Shown here piece by piece: positions 1 through 7,062 of a stretch of DNA of 12,542 bases. Origin of the DNA: Oscillospiraceae bacterium (GTDB lineage: Bacteria; Bacillota; Clostridia; UMGS1810); the NCBI GenBank assembly GCA_022769845.1, contig JALEIO010000167.1, positions 1 to 12,542 of the forward strand, written 5' to 3'. The notes under the pieces are model-generated. The model ran no database searches. It was not told where the DNA came from and was given only the letters and a program-made list of their open reading frames with translations. The position numbers and the translations under genes are program-made. The number at the start of each line of letters is the position of its first letter. Position 1 is the first letter of the stretch.

Positions 1-53
1 GCAAACATATGATAGAATAAAATATATATCCAAATTTTGTGTAAAATTTTAGC

Positions 54-60
54 AAGGAGA
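54..60 (+). promoter_or_regulatory. RBS of the response regulator gene
   Basis: AAGGAGA lies 7 nt before the ATG at 68 and fixes the start. The 53 bases before it are AT-rich. A possible -10 could lie in the first 20 bases, but its -35 would be off the window, so no promoter is called. Confidence 0.8.
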
Positions 61-67
61 TTATTAA

Positions 68-742
68 ATGAAAATTTTAATCGTTGATGACGAAAAACTG
101 CTTGTCAAGGGAATGAAATTCAACTTTGAACAGGACGGATACACAATAGACGCCGCATATGACGGCGAAGAAGCGCTAAAGCTTGCGCACGACAAAAACA
201 TCGATCTTATCATATTAGACCTTATGTTGCCGAAAATCGACGGAATAACAGTATGTCAAAAAATCAGAGAATTTTCAAACGTGCCGATAATTATGCTCAC
301 TGCAAAAGCCGAAGATATGGACAAAATTATGGGGCTTGAATACGGTGCGGACGATTACATTACAAAACCGTTTAATATTCTTGAATTAAAAGCAAGAGTA
401 AAGGCAATTTTAAGGCGTACCGCTCCGGCGAGCGTTGACAAATCAAAAATTTCATACGGCAGCATTACGCTTGACTACAATCAGCGAAAAATTATAATTG
501 ACGGAGAAAGCATTGACCTTACCTCAAAGGAATTTGACCTTATGGATTTGTTTTTATCCAATCCCGAAAAGGTTTACAGCCGCGACAATCTGCTTGACCT
601 TATCTGGGGATACGACTACCCGGGCGATGCGCGGACGGTTGACGTACATATAAGGCGATTGAGAGAAAAAATCGAGCCGAACAGCGCAGAACCGAAGTAC
701 ATTATGACAAAATGGGGAGCTGGTTATTATTTTAAAGCGTAA
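68..742 (+). CDS. OmpR/PhoB-family DNA-binding response regulator
   Basis: Cytoplasmic transcription factor activated by phosphotransfer from a partner kinase, most likely the one encoded next. The N-terminal receiver domain (about residues 1-115) shows the full acidic pocket and switch residues: D7/D8, phospho-acceptor D51 (in LILDLMLP), T78 and K100 (in ITKPF). A winged-helix DNA-binding domain follows at about 128-222, with the typical RTVDVHIRRLREKIE recognition-helix segment and a C-terminal KWGAGYYF hairpin. At 224 aa it has the normal family length with nothing missing. The start is supported by AAGGAGA upstream. The gene ends inside the open frame of the histidine kinase, which suggests translational coupling. 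The regulon cannot be read from the sequence. PhoP, ResD, WalR and similar names would all fit, so no symbol is given. Confidence 0.95.
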   Translation: MKILIVDDEKLLVKGMKFNFEQDGYTIDAAYDGEEALKLAHDKNIDLIILDLMLPKIDGITVCQKIREFSNVPIIMLTAKAEDMDKIMGLEYGADDYITKPFNILELKARVKAILRRTAPASVDKSKISYGSITLDYNQRKIIIDGESIDLTSKEFDLMDLFLSNPEKVYSRDNLLDLIWGYDYPGDARTVDVHIRRLREKIEPNSAEPKYIMTKWGAGYYFKA

Positions 743-869
743 ACTGAAAATCAGTGATGAAACAGGTGAAATCAAAAAAAAGCCGGAACACAAAAAAGGC
801 AGATTAAAAGCCTTTTTTATAAAATTTGACACAATCACAAGCAAGCTTGTACCTACATATTTTTTAATT

Positions 870-2252
870 ATGTTCTTAACACTCATAATTTTCAGCTACT
901 ATATCATCAATTCAATAACCGCATACTTGAACAAAAATGAACAGGTTAACGCCACCGCTACCGCAAATATGATTGCAAGTCTTATCGCAGAGCGAAACTA
1001 CATTTCACCCGACCAAAAACAGGTTGCTCCGGGCTTTGATGTATTTTTATCCGAAACGCTGCGCATACCCAAAGAAACGCGCGTTATAGTGCTTAACAGC
1101 CAGGCGGAGGTTATGTTTGACTCGTTCAACCCCACAGGCGGTGAAACAACAGTTCAAAGCACAAAAAGCGTTATGAGCGCTCTCCAGGGCAAGGAGGGTG
1201 GCGAAATTATCGAAAACGAGGACGGAAAAAGCATTATTGACGTTGCCGTTCCCATAAACAAAAGCGCGCCGGTCGGTGCCGTCAACGTGCGCTACACCAC
1301 AGATATTCAGGAAAAAATCATATCGCCGCTTACAAAAGATATTATTATAGTTTTTGTGGTAATAACCTTTATAATCGGCTTATTTATTTTTATTGTTGCA
1401 AATCTTTTGACAAAACGCATTGTTGACTTTACCGAAAAAATTACCGAAATGAGCGACGGCGTTTTGGACGAACGTCTTGAAATCCGCGGTCACGATGAAG
1501 TTGCGCGGCTTGGAGAAGCGTTTAATGCAATGAGCGACAAGCTTGTTATGCTAGAACAAAAGAGAGTCGATTTTGTATCCAGCGCGTCGCACGAGCTTCG
1601 CACCCCGTTGAGCTCCATCAAGCTTATGAGCGACTCTATTGCGCAGAACCCGGACATTGATATGAAGTATGTACGGGAATTTTTAAGCGATATGAACACC
1701 GAGGTTGAAAGGCTGAACCGAATTATAGAAAAGCTTTTGTATCTTACCAAGCTTGACAATGTGAAGGCAGAAAACATCAATCTTGACTTTGAATTTATCG
1801 ACGTGCGAGAGGTGGTTATGGATATTGTCAAAAACCTCACACCGCTGGCCGAAGCAAAAAACATTGAAATCAACTGTTCGTACTGCGAAAGTCTTTTCAT
1901 TATGGCAGATAACGACAAATTATGGCAGGGCATATATAATATAATTGATAATGCGATAAAGTATACTCCCGACGGCGGTAAGGTGATAATCGGCATAACA
2001 AAGCGCGACGGCAACGCTATAATTGCGGTCAGAGATACGGGAATAGGCATAAGCGAGGAGGAATGTGAAAAAATATTTGACAGATTTTACCGCGTAGATA
2101 AGGCACGCGCACGCGAAACGGGCGGAACGGGACTCGGACTTGCAATCGCACTTGAAAGCATTGAAATGATTGGCGGCAAAATAAGCGTTTCAAGCAAGCT
2201 TGACGAGGGCAGCACATTTACGGTGTCCATTCCTCTTTTCACAGAAAATTAA
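870..2252 (+). CDS. Membrane sensor histidine kinase (HAMP-HisKA-HATPase), start uncertain
   Basis: Partner kinase of the upstream response regulator. From the first ATG (870) the protein is 460 aa: rest of a first membrane helix (1-18), an extracytoplasmic sensor region (about 19-155), a second helix (about 157-179), HAMP (about 181-233), HisKA with H241 in SASHELRTPL, and an ATPase domain with N-box N361 (NIIDNAIKYTP), G1 box DTGIGI (389-394), F box FDRFYR and G2 box GGTGLGLA. All catalytic motifs are intact. The start is doubtful: ATG 870 has no Shine-Dalgarno sequence and falls inside the first membrane helix. The same frame is open back to 708 and encodes a basic, charged stretch, then TITSKLVPTYFLI leading into the helix, which looks like the genuine N-terminus. 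No AUG, GUG or UUG occurs in that extension. Possible explanations are an AUU or CUG start near 720-744, or a frameshift at the A8 run 774-781 from an ATG at 757. The stimulus is unknown. Confidence 0.9.
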   Translation: MFLTLIIFSYYIINSITAYLNKNEQVNATATANMIASLIAERNYISPDQKQVAPGFDVFLSETLRIPKETRVIVLNSQAEVMFDSFNPTGGETTVQSTKSVMSALQGKEGGEIIENEDGKSIIDVAVPINKSAPVGAVNVRYTTDIQEKIISPLTKDIIIVFVVITFIIGLFIFIVANLLTKRIVDFTEKITEMSDGVLDERLEIRGHDEVARLGEAFNAMSDKLVMLEQKRVDFVSSASHELRTPLSSIKLMSDSIAQNPDIDMKYVREFLSDMNTEVERLNRIIEKLLYLTKLDNVKAENINLDFEFIDVREVVMDIVKNLTPLAEAKNIEINCSYCESLFIMADNDKLWQGIYNIIDNAIKYTPDGGKVIIGITKRDGNAIIAVRDTGIGISEEECEKIFDRFYRVDKARARETGGTGLGLAIALESIEMIGGKISVSSKLDEGSTFTVSIPLFTEN

Positions 2253-2273
2253 TATATTTGTAACATATGTTCA

Positions 2274-2301
2274 TTGTTTTGTAAAAATTTTATAGTATGA
2301 T
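2274..2301 (+). promoter_or_regulatory. Possible SigA promoter for the GerMN lipoprotein gene
   Basis: TTGTTT (2274-2279) and TATGAT (2296-2301) are separated by 16 bp in the 105-bp gap after the kinase gene. No terminator hairpin is seen between the kinase and the lipoprotein gene, so read-through from the two-component genes is also possible. Confidence 0.4.
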
Positions 2302-2357
2302 AATGTTAGTTTATTATACAAAACATACGTTTCAGTTTTTAGAAACGGAGGGTTAGT

Positions 2358-3269
2358 ATGAAAAAAAGTATTTGGTTAGTAGGTATAATTTCAATACTCA
2401 TTGTTACCGCACTTTTCGGGTGCGGCAAAAGCAAACAGAATACAATAAAACTTTATTTTGCAAATGCAGAAAAAACAGAGCTTAAATGCGAGGAACGTCC
2501 GTATAACGAAAGCAAAAGCACAGATGCGAAACACTTGGAAAATATTATAAATGAGCTTTTAAAGGGTCCGGCAGACGCTCCGCTTGTAAGGGTTATTCCC
2601 GACGGAACAAAGCTGCTCAGCATAAAACAATCGGGCGGCGTTGTAACGCTTGATTTTTCATCGGAATATAATACACTTGCTCCTTCGGACGAACTTCTTG
2701 CGCGTCATTCTATTGCTAAAACGCTTTTTGAAGTGGAGGGAATAAGCAAAATCAAAATATTTGTCGGCGGCGTGGAGCTTATAAGCTCAAACGGCGATAA
2801 AGTAGGAGAAATTTCAAAGGACAGCCTTGTTACAACTCCTACGCAGAACACAACAAATTACGAAACTGTAACGTTGTATTTTTCGGACGACGCCGCAATG
2901 CATCTTATTCCCGAAGCCCGAACTGCGCCTCTTGTTGACAACAGCATTGAAAAAACAATCATAACCGAGCTTATGAAAGGCCCGACAAACAAATCGCACA
3001 AACCCACCATTCCTGACGGCACAAAGCTTTTGTCGGTTGAAACGAAGGACGGAATTTGCTTTGTCAACTTCTCGCAGGAATTTGTATCAAAGCACAGCGG
3101 AGGTTCTGCAGGCGAATATATGACGGTTTATTCTATTGTAAATTCACTCACCGAGCTTGACAATGTTGATAAAGTGCAGTTTTTAATTGACGGCAACAAG
3201 CTTGAAGTTTTCAAGCATATGATGTTTAACGAACCGTTTGAACGCGACAACAGCGCAATTTCACAATAG
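2358..3269 (+). CDS. Lipoprotein with two GerMN domains
   Basis: Predicted envelope lipoprotein of 303 aa. A lipoprotein signal peptide is clear: MKKSIW, a hydrophobic core, then LFGC with lipidated C22. Two related halves follow, each a GerMN-type domain: about residues 28-143 and 170-285. Both carry the segment LKGP or MKGP, then IPDGTKLLS, then a VTLDF or CFVNF strand, and end in a strand resembling IKIFVGG or VQFLIDG. Bacillus GerM, needed in sporulation and germination, has the same lipoprotein plus double-GerMN layout, but similar proteins are widespread in Firmicutes beside two-component systems, so a spore role is only possible. GGAGGG at 2347-2352 supports the ATG at 2358. It lies just downstream of the kinase gene, suggesting it acts in, or responds to, the same envelope signalling system. 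Confidence 0.85.
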   Translation: MKKSIWLVGIISILIVTALFGCGKSKQNTIKLYFANAEKTELKCEERPYNESKSTDAKHLENIINELLKGPADAPLVRVIPDGTKLLSIKQSGGVVTLDFSSEYNTLAPSDELLARHSIAKTLFEVEGISKIKIFVGGVELISSNGDKVGEISKDSLVTTPTQNTTNYETVTLYFSDDAAMHLIPEARTAPLVDNSIEKTIITELMKGPTNKSHKPTIPDGTKLLSVETKDGICFVNFSQEFVSKHSGGSAGEYMTVYSIVNSLTELDNVDKVQFLIDGNKLEVFKHMMFNEPFERDNSAISQ

Positions 3270-3289
3270 TTTAAAATTTTTTGATTATT

Positions 3290-3319
3290 AAGGATGTTTG
3301 GTGACAAATATCCTTTTTT
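3290..3319 (+). terminator. Rho-independent terminator after the GerMN gene
   Basis: An 11-bp stem (3290-3300 with 3305-3315, one G-U pair) is closed by a GTGA tetraloop of the GNRA type and runs into six T residues (3314-3319). It separates the signalling block from the epimerase gene. Confidence 0.9.
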
Positions 3320-3321
3320 AC

Positions 3322-3350
3322 TTGAAAAAAATTTTCATATGTGATATAAT
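3322..3350 (+). promoter_or_regulatory. SigA-type promoter of the aldose epimerase gene
   Basis: TTGAAA (3322-3327), a 17-bp spacer and a perfect TATAAT (3345-3350). TG at 3342-3343 makes an extended -10. The expected start of transcription is about 30 nt before the ATG, whose ribosome binding site AAGGAGA is at 3371-3377. Confidence 0.85.
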
Positions 3351-3385
3351 TCATACAAACTTTATTTTTTAAGGAGATTTTTAAA

Positions 3386-4240
3386 ATGGTAGAACTTAAA
3401 AATGAATTTCTGACCGTAAAAATAAGCGAAATCGGCGCGGAAGTTCACAGCGTAAAGAGTAATGACGAAACAGAGTTTATTTGGACGGCAGACCCCAATG
3501 TTTGGGCAATGCACGCGCCATTGGTATTCCCTATCTGCGGCGGTTTAAAAGACGATAAATATTTTGTGCACGGCAAAGAGTATTCTCTTGCAAAGCACGG
3601 TTTTGCACGTTTTATGACGTTTGACGTTGAAAAGTCAGACAAAAACGAAGCGGTATTTCTTCTTACAGCAACCGACGAAACTCGAAAGCAATATCCGTTT
3701 GAATTTGAGCTTCGTGTAATATACACACTTAACAAAAAAACGCTTTCTGTGCGATACAACGTAACAAACAAATCCGATGTTGATATGTACTACGCCATCG
3801 GCGGTCACGAGGGTTATCTGTGCGAAGACGGCATTGAAAACTATGACGTTGTATTTGAGAAAAACGAATCGCTCAAAAGCAGAGTTTTGCATGGAAATCT
3901 TTTGGCTGACGAATATAAGCCCATAACCGAAAACAGCAACATTTTGCATCTTACATATGATTATTTTTCTGTTGACGCGCTTGTTTTCCAGAAGATAAAT
4001 TCAAACAAGGTTACGCTTACACATAAAAACAGTTCAAAGAAAATCACTGTTGATTTCACCGGCTTTAACTGCCTTATGTTATGGACAAAGCCGGGTGCAA
4101 AATATATTTGCATTGAACCGTGGACATCCTCTCCCGACGTTGAAGAAAGCGATTATGATTTCACAAAAAAATATTGCATAACAAAGCTTGCGCCGAACGA
4201 GAGCAACGACAATATTCACACAATTACATTTGAAAATTAA
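3386..4240 (+). CDS. LacX-like aldose 1-epimerase (mutarotase) family protein
   Basis: Cytoplasmic beta-sandwich protein of 284 aa, of the galactose mutarotase superfamily that interconverts alpha and beta anomers of aldoses. Visible motifs are HGFAR with H71, GGHEGY with H141 (the expected catalytic histidine), and CIEPW with E244 (the expected catalytic glutamate). The FPICGGL segment near residue 48 and the overall length match the LacX-like branch rather than long GalM proteins. Substrate is not determined by these motifs; sugar phosphates or free hexoses are both possible. It is transcribed alone, from its own strong promoter and between two terminators, so it is not in an operon with its neighbours. 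It may simply be housekeeping, although another carbohydrate-type cluster lies 0.6 kb away. Confidence 0.88.
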   Translation: MVELKNEFLTVKISEIGAEVHSVKSNDETEFIWTADPNVWAMHAPLVFPICGGLKDDKYFVHGKEYSLAKHGFARFMTFDVEKSDKNEAVFLLTATDETRKQYPFEFELRVIYTLNKKTLSVRYNVTNKSDVDMYYAIGGHEGYLCEDGIENYDVVFEKNESLKSRVLHGNLLADEYKPITENSNILHLTYDYFSVDALVFQKINSNKVTLTHKNSSKKITVDFTGFNCLMLWTKPGAKYICIEPWTSSPDVEESDYDFTKKYCITKLAPNESNDNIHTITFEN

Positions 4241-4253
4241 TCTTATGCACAGC

Positions 4254-4286
4254 AAAAAATCCCTGTTACAACGACAGGGATTTTTT
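4254..4286. terminator. Bidirectional intrinsic terminator between the epimerase gene and the tRNA operon
   Basis: A perfect 13-bp inverted repeat (4254-4266 with 4274-4286) has a 7-nt loop. The GC-rich core CCCTGT/ACAGGG is flanked by A6 on one side and T6 on the other, so it has a U tract in both orientations. It can stop the epimerase transcript from the left and the tRNA transcript from the right. Confidence 0.9.
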
Positions 4287-4388
4287 ATGTTTAATATGCG
4301 ATTTTACTATTCAAAATAAGTTACATTATAACATTTTAGCGAAAAAAAACTCTGCAACCGACGGTTACCGTCAATCACAAAGCCTTGG

Positions 4389-4473
4389 TGGTGGGGAGGG
4401 ATGGATTCGAACCATCGAAGCGAGACGCAACAGATTTACAGTCTGCCCCCTTTGGCCACTCGGGAACCTCCCC
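4389..4473 (-). tRNA. tRNA-Tyr (GTA), CCA encoded
   Basis: Read on the minus strand, acceptor GGGGAGG pairs with CCTCCCC, followed by discriminator A and an encoded CCA. The anticodon stem-loop CAGACTGTAAATCTG carries GTA. The T-loop motif GGTTCGAATCC is present, and a long variable arm (class II) gives 85 nt, normal for bacterial tRNA-Tyr. It is the third gene of the operon, 3 nt after tRNA-Thr. Confidence 0.96.
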
Positions 4474-4476
4474 ATA

Positions 4477-4552
4477 TGGAGCTGGTGATGGGACTCGAAC
4501 CCGCGACCTGCTGATTACAAATCAGCTGCTCTACCAATTGAGCTACACCAGC
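4477..4552 (-). tRNA. tRNA-Thr (TGT), CCA encoded
   Basis: On the minus strand, acceptor GCTGGTG pairs with CACCAGC, then discriminator T and encoded CCA. The D arm is AGCTCAATTGGTAGAGC, the anticodon arm CTGATTTGTAATCAG carries TGT, and the T-loop GGTTCGAGTCC is present. The length is 76 nt. It is the second gene of the operon. Confidence 0.96.
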
Positions 4553-4574
4553 ATATTAAGTTGAAAAGTGAAGT

Positions 4575-4650
4575 TGGTGGGCGGTACAGGGCTCGAACCT
4601 GTGACCCTCTGCTTGTAAGGCAGACGCTCTCCCAGCTGAGCTAACCACCC
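4575..4650 (-). tRNA. tRNA-Val (TAC), CCA encoded
   Basis: On the minus strand, acceptor GGGTGGT pairs with ACCGCCC (one G-U pair), then discriminator A and encoded CCA. The anticodon arm TCTGCCTTACAAGCAGA carries TAC, and the T-loop GGTTCGAGCCC is present. The length is 76 nt. It is the first gene of the operon, 22 nt ahead of tRNA-Thr. Confidence 0.96.
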
Positions 4651-4666
4651 GAACAACACAAGAGTT

Positions 4667-4695
4667 ATTATAACATAAGCATTGAGGCTTGTCAA
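4667..4695 (-). promoter_or_regulatory. Consensus SigA promoter of the tRNA operon
   Basis: On the minus strand, TTGACA (4690-4695), a 17-bp spacer and TATAAT (4667-4672) match consensus in every base. TG one base before the -10 makes it an extended -10 promoter. Transcription should start about 10 nt before tRNA-Val. This strength is typical for stable RNA operons. Confidence 0.92.
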
Positions 4696-4807
4696 GGAAA
4701 ATTTTCAAATTTTTTTAAAAAATTTTAACTTTCTTTAAAAGCAGACTTTTTTTGCGCTTTTACAGTAAATTTTACGTTAAAACATAGTATTAAAATGATT
4801 GTTGAAG

Positions 4808-4841
4808 GCAGAGCGGAATTTCTGCATAGATTCCGCTCTGC
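4808..4841 (-). terminator. Hairpin after the glycyl radical enzyme gene, likely operon terminator
   Basis: A perfect 12-bp inverted repeat, GCAGAGCGGAAT with ATTCCGCTCTGC, has a 10-nt loop and begins 8 nt after the stop codon of the minus-strand operon. The position suits a terminator or mRNA 3'-end stabiliser, but the minus-strand bases after it (CTTCAACAATCATTTT) are not a clean U tract, so strict intrinsic termination is uncertain. Confidence 0.55.
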
Positions 4842-4848
4842 TATTAAT

Positions 4849-7062
4849 CTAAATTCCTTGCAAAAATCTGTCCACCACAAGCTGACGGAATGCGGGAGAA
4901 AGGCTTGCAAAATATGCCGTAAAGCCTGTTACTCTAACAACAAGGTCCGGATAAAGCTCGGGATTTTTATTTGCCCTTATTAGCTTTTCGCCGTCAAGCA
5001 CATTAATATTTATAAGCGTACCTCCTTGCTCAAAATGCCCCTCAATAAGCGCAAGAACAGTATCTATCCCCTTTTCGTCCGCCGCAACATGAGGGTCAAA
5101 TTCAATTTGCAGCGGTGCGGTATTTCCGTAACCGCACTGAACGGACGCTATACCGTTCGACTGTGCCGTAGGAGCTCCGTCACCTCGAAAATGCGGATTG
5201 GGATTTGCACCGTGAGAAATGGGCTCGCCGCTTTTTCTGCCGTTGGGCGTTGCGCCTACCTTAGAGCCATACTCAACCGTTCTTGCCCACGAAAACCACC
5301 CGGGAATAAGCTTTCTGCCGTTCGGCATTTTTTGTGCTCTGATATTTTTAACCCACGATTTTGTAAGACGCACTGCCCATTTGTCCGAAACAGTGTTTCC
5401 GCAGCAGTATTTAGGCGATGAATTAAGTATAAGCCGAATACGCTCGTCGGCAAAATTGTTGTCAAGCGCATTATACATCTCATCCCACGTTAAAAGCTTT
5501 TCATTTTCTATGCGTGCTTGAAGCGCGCCGAAGGAATCGGCAACAACCGCAAGCCCTGCGCCGTCAACACCGATTGTATAAAGAGATGCGCATTGCGATA
5601 TATCCTCGCCTTTTTCTATTGAATTTTCCATCATCAAATTCATTATCAGTTCTGGAGTAACCTCCCACTGATGGTCAAGGTGAAGGTTTATCCCCTTTGC
5701 AGTGGTGTCTATTGCGATTTTTAAATGCTTTTCATAAAGCTCAAACAGCCGTTCGCACGTTTTTTCGTTTTCAGAACGCATTTCATTTAGCGCAACCTCA
5801 AAAACCTTTGCAATGTTTATTTTTACCGTATCGTTCATCGGAAATTCCTTGCCCGGAACGCACATCCAGTTGCATCCAACCGCAATTCTCTCCCGTGCGG
5901 TTTTTTTATCGACACCGTTTTTCATATACCCGTCAGACAGCGCCTTGTCATTGCAAAATCTCGGCCAACCGTTTTTATTTTTAAGAAGATAATATACAGC
6001 TTTTCTTAAAAAGTTTCTGTCGCAGTTTTTATGCACTCTGACAGTTAAATTGCACGCAATATCTATACTGTCCGCCGCTTCTAAAATGAGATATGACAAA
6101 TGGTTTGTAATGTCACGGTCATTTTCATCCACACCGGAAATTTGGTAGTAATGCGGGTCTATAAGCAAAAGATTTGCGATTAAAAACTTTGCACTTTCAT
6201 CGTCTAATATGCCGTTTTTTATATCGTTTTCATAATACGGAAGCAGCAATTTGTCAAGCTGAAACCCTGCGCCGTCGCGGGTATAAATTCTTGACGCACA
6301 GTTAAAAAAAGCCGTCCACTGGCATACCTGGCGGAAGGTTTTGGGTGCGCCTAAACGCACCGCCTCGCAAGTTTCCAGCATTTGCTCCAAATTTTCACGA
6401 ATTTCGGGACGGTTTTCAAGAGGTATCATTTCTTTAATCTTTTCGATATGCCGATCTATAAATTCAACTATTGCACGGACGCATTTTTCCTCGGCATCGT
6501 AAAACGCCGACTTTTCGGGGTTTATCTTTCGGTATTTTTCTATTTTTTTCAAAAATCCCCCAAATCCAAGTTTAAAGCCTATACGGTAGTCGCACGCAAG
6601 ATGAGCGTCGCCGTCAATGCCTGTTTGAATATTGTATTTTTCCTGAAGCGGCTTTAAATCGTCATACGGAAAACGCTGTTCGTCCCAGCGTTTGCTCCAC
6701 TGGTCGGTTGCGGACGCCATAAGTTCAATAATTTTCGGTTTCTTTTTAAGCCAGTTCGGAAGATAGTGAACATCGCCTCGATAATTTACAAGCATATCTC
6801 TCCATCGTCCGCAAAGCATCTCAAGAGGGTCAACATAAGGCTCGTGCGCGTTTATCACACGGCAAAAATTTTCACTCATTCCGTCATAACCGTAAAAACT
6901 GCCGTTTGAGCTATTGTACCACGGTGTAACCTCATAGCCGTCCGAAATGGGAACAGTGCCGAAATCGTCCAAATCAGTATATCCGTTTTGTTCCTTCTTC
7001 TCAAGCGTATGACGGATTTTTGTTTCACGCAGTGCTTTTAATCTGTCAGCATATGTAAGCAT
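4849..7062 (-). CDS. Glycyl radical enzyme of the PFL superfamily, substrate unknown
   Basis: Oxygen-sensitive radical enzyme of 737 aa. The C-terminal radical loop is VVRVTGFTAYF with predicted radical glycine G713, preceded by the usual NGRKSGEPISHGANPNP segment (607-623). The thiyl loop aligns at 394-405 as AVGCNWMCVPGK, with C397 as the expected thiyl cysteine and C401 close by. This differs from GCVEP in choline lyase, diol dehydratase and hydroxyproline dehydratase, where Cys and a general-base Glu sit two residues apart: here position C+2 is W399. It also lacks the adjacent Cys-Cys pair of pyruvate formate-lyase. RVTGF rather than RVxGY is a second variation. It is the last gene of the operon, and its start overlaps the activase gene by 17 nt, with GGAGGAG before the ATG. 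Family and radical chemistry are well supported, but the reaction is not known. Sugar-type neighbours suggest an oxidised carbohydrate or polyol substrate. Confidence 0.92.
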   Translation of the reverse strand: MLTYADRLKALRETKIRHTLEKKEQNGYTDLDDFGTVPISDGYEVTPWYNSSNGSFYGYDGMSENFCRVINAHEPYVDPLEMLCGRWRDMLVNYRGDVHYLPNWLKKKPKIIELMASATDQWSKRWDEQRFPYDDLKPLQEKYNIQTGIDGDAHLACDYRIGFKLGFGGFLKKIEKYRKINPEKSAFYDAEEKCVRAIVEFIDRHIEKIKEMIPLENRPEIRENLEQMLETCEAVRLGAPKTFRQVCQWTAFFNCASRIYTRDGAGFQLDKLLLPYYENDIKNGILDDESAKFLIANLLLIDPHYYQISGVDENDRDITNHLSYLILEAADSIDIACNLTVRVHKNCDRNFLRKAVYYLLKNKNGWPRFCNDKALSDGYMKNGVDKKTARERIAVGCNWMCVPGKEFPMNDTVKINIAKVFEVALNEMRSENEKTCERLFELYEKHLKIAIDTTAKGINLHLDHQWEVTPELIMNLMMENSIEKGEDISQCASLYTIGVDGAGLAVVADSFGALQARIENEKLLTWDEMYNALDNNFADERIRLILNSSPKYCCGNTVSDKWAVRLTKSWVKNIRAQKMPNGRKLIPGWFSWARTVEYGSKVGATPNGRKSGEPISHGANPNPHFRGDGAPTAQSNGIASVQCGYGNTAPLQIEFDPHVAADEKGIDTVLALIEGHFEQGGTLININVLDGEKLIRANKNPELYPDLVVRVTGFTAYFASLSPAFRQLVVDRFLQGI

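Noticed and set aside
1490..2050. Long antisense open frame (186 codons) inside the kinase gene
   Set aside because: It lies entirely opposite intact HAMP, HisKA and ATPase coding sequence, its translation shows no family motif, and it follows from codon bias on the coding strand.
4342..4372. Small hairpin GACGG-TTA-CCGTC followed on the minus strand by T8, as a tRNA operon terminator
   Set aside because: The stem is only 5 bp and the T run starts 10 nt beyond it; the 13-bp hairpin at 4254-4286 is the better terminator. Kept only as a weak possibility.
4389..4650. tRNA genes as an integration site for a genomic island carrying the radical enzyme operon
   Set aside because: The tRNA 3' ends face away from the operon, no second copy of a tRNA 3' end is visible, and no integrase or transposase is present.
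4738..4766. AAAAGC...GCTTTT inverted repeat as a terminator
   Set aside because: Only 6 bp with two GC pairs and an A/T-rich loop; in sequence this AT-rich such repeats are expected by chance.
5026..5521. Plus-strand open frames inside the glycyl radical enzyme gene
   Set aside because: Low-complexity Cys/Arg/Phe-rich translations with no ribosome binding site, opposite a complete conserved enzyme.
4849..7062. Calling the radical enzyme pyruvate formate-lyase (pflB)
   Set aside because: The adjacent Cys-Cys pair of PFL is absent, the thiyl loop is GCNWMC, and the neighbours are sugar-type oxidoreductases; only the superfamily is supported.
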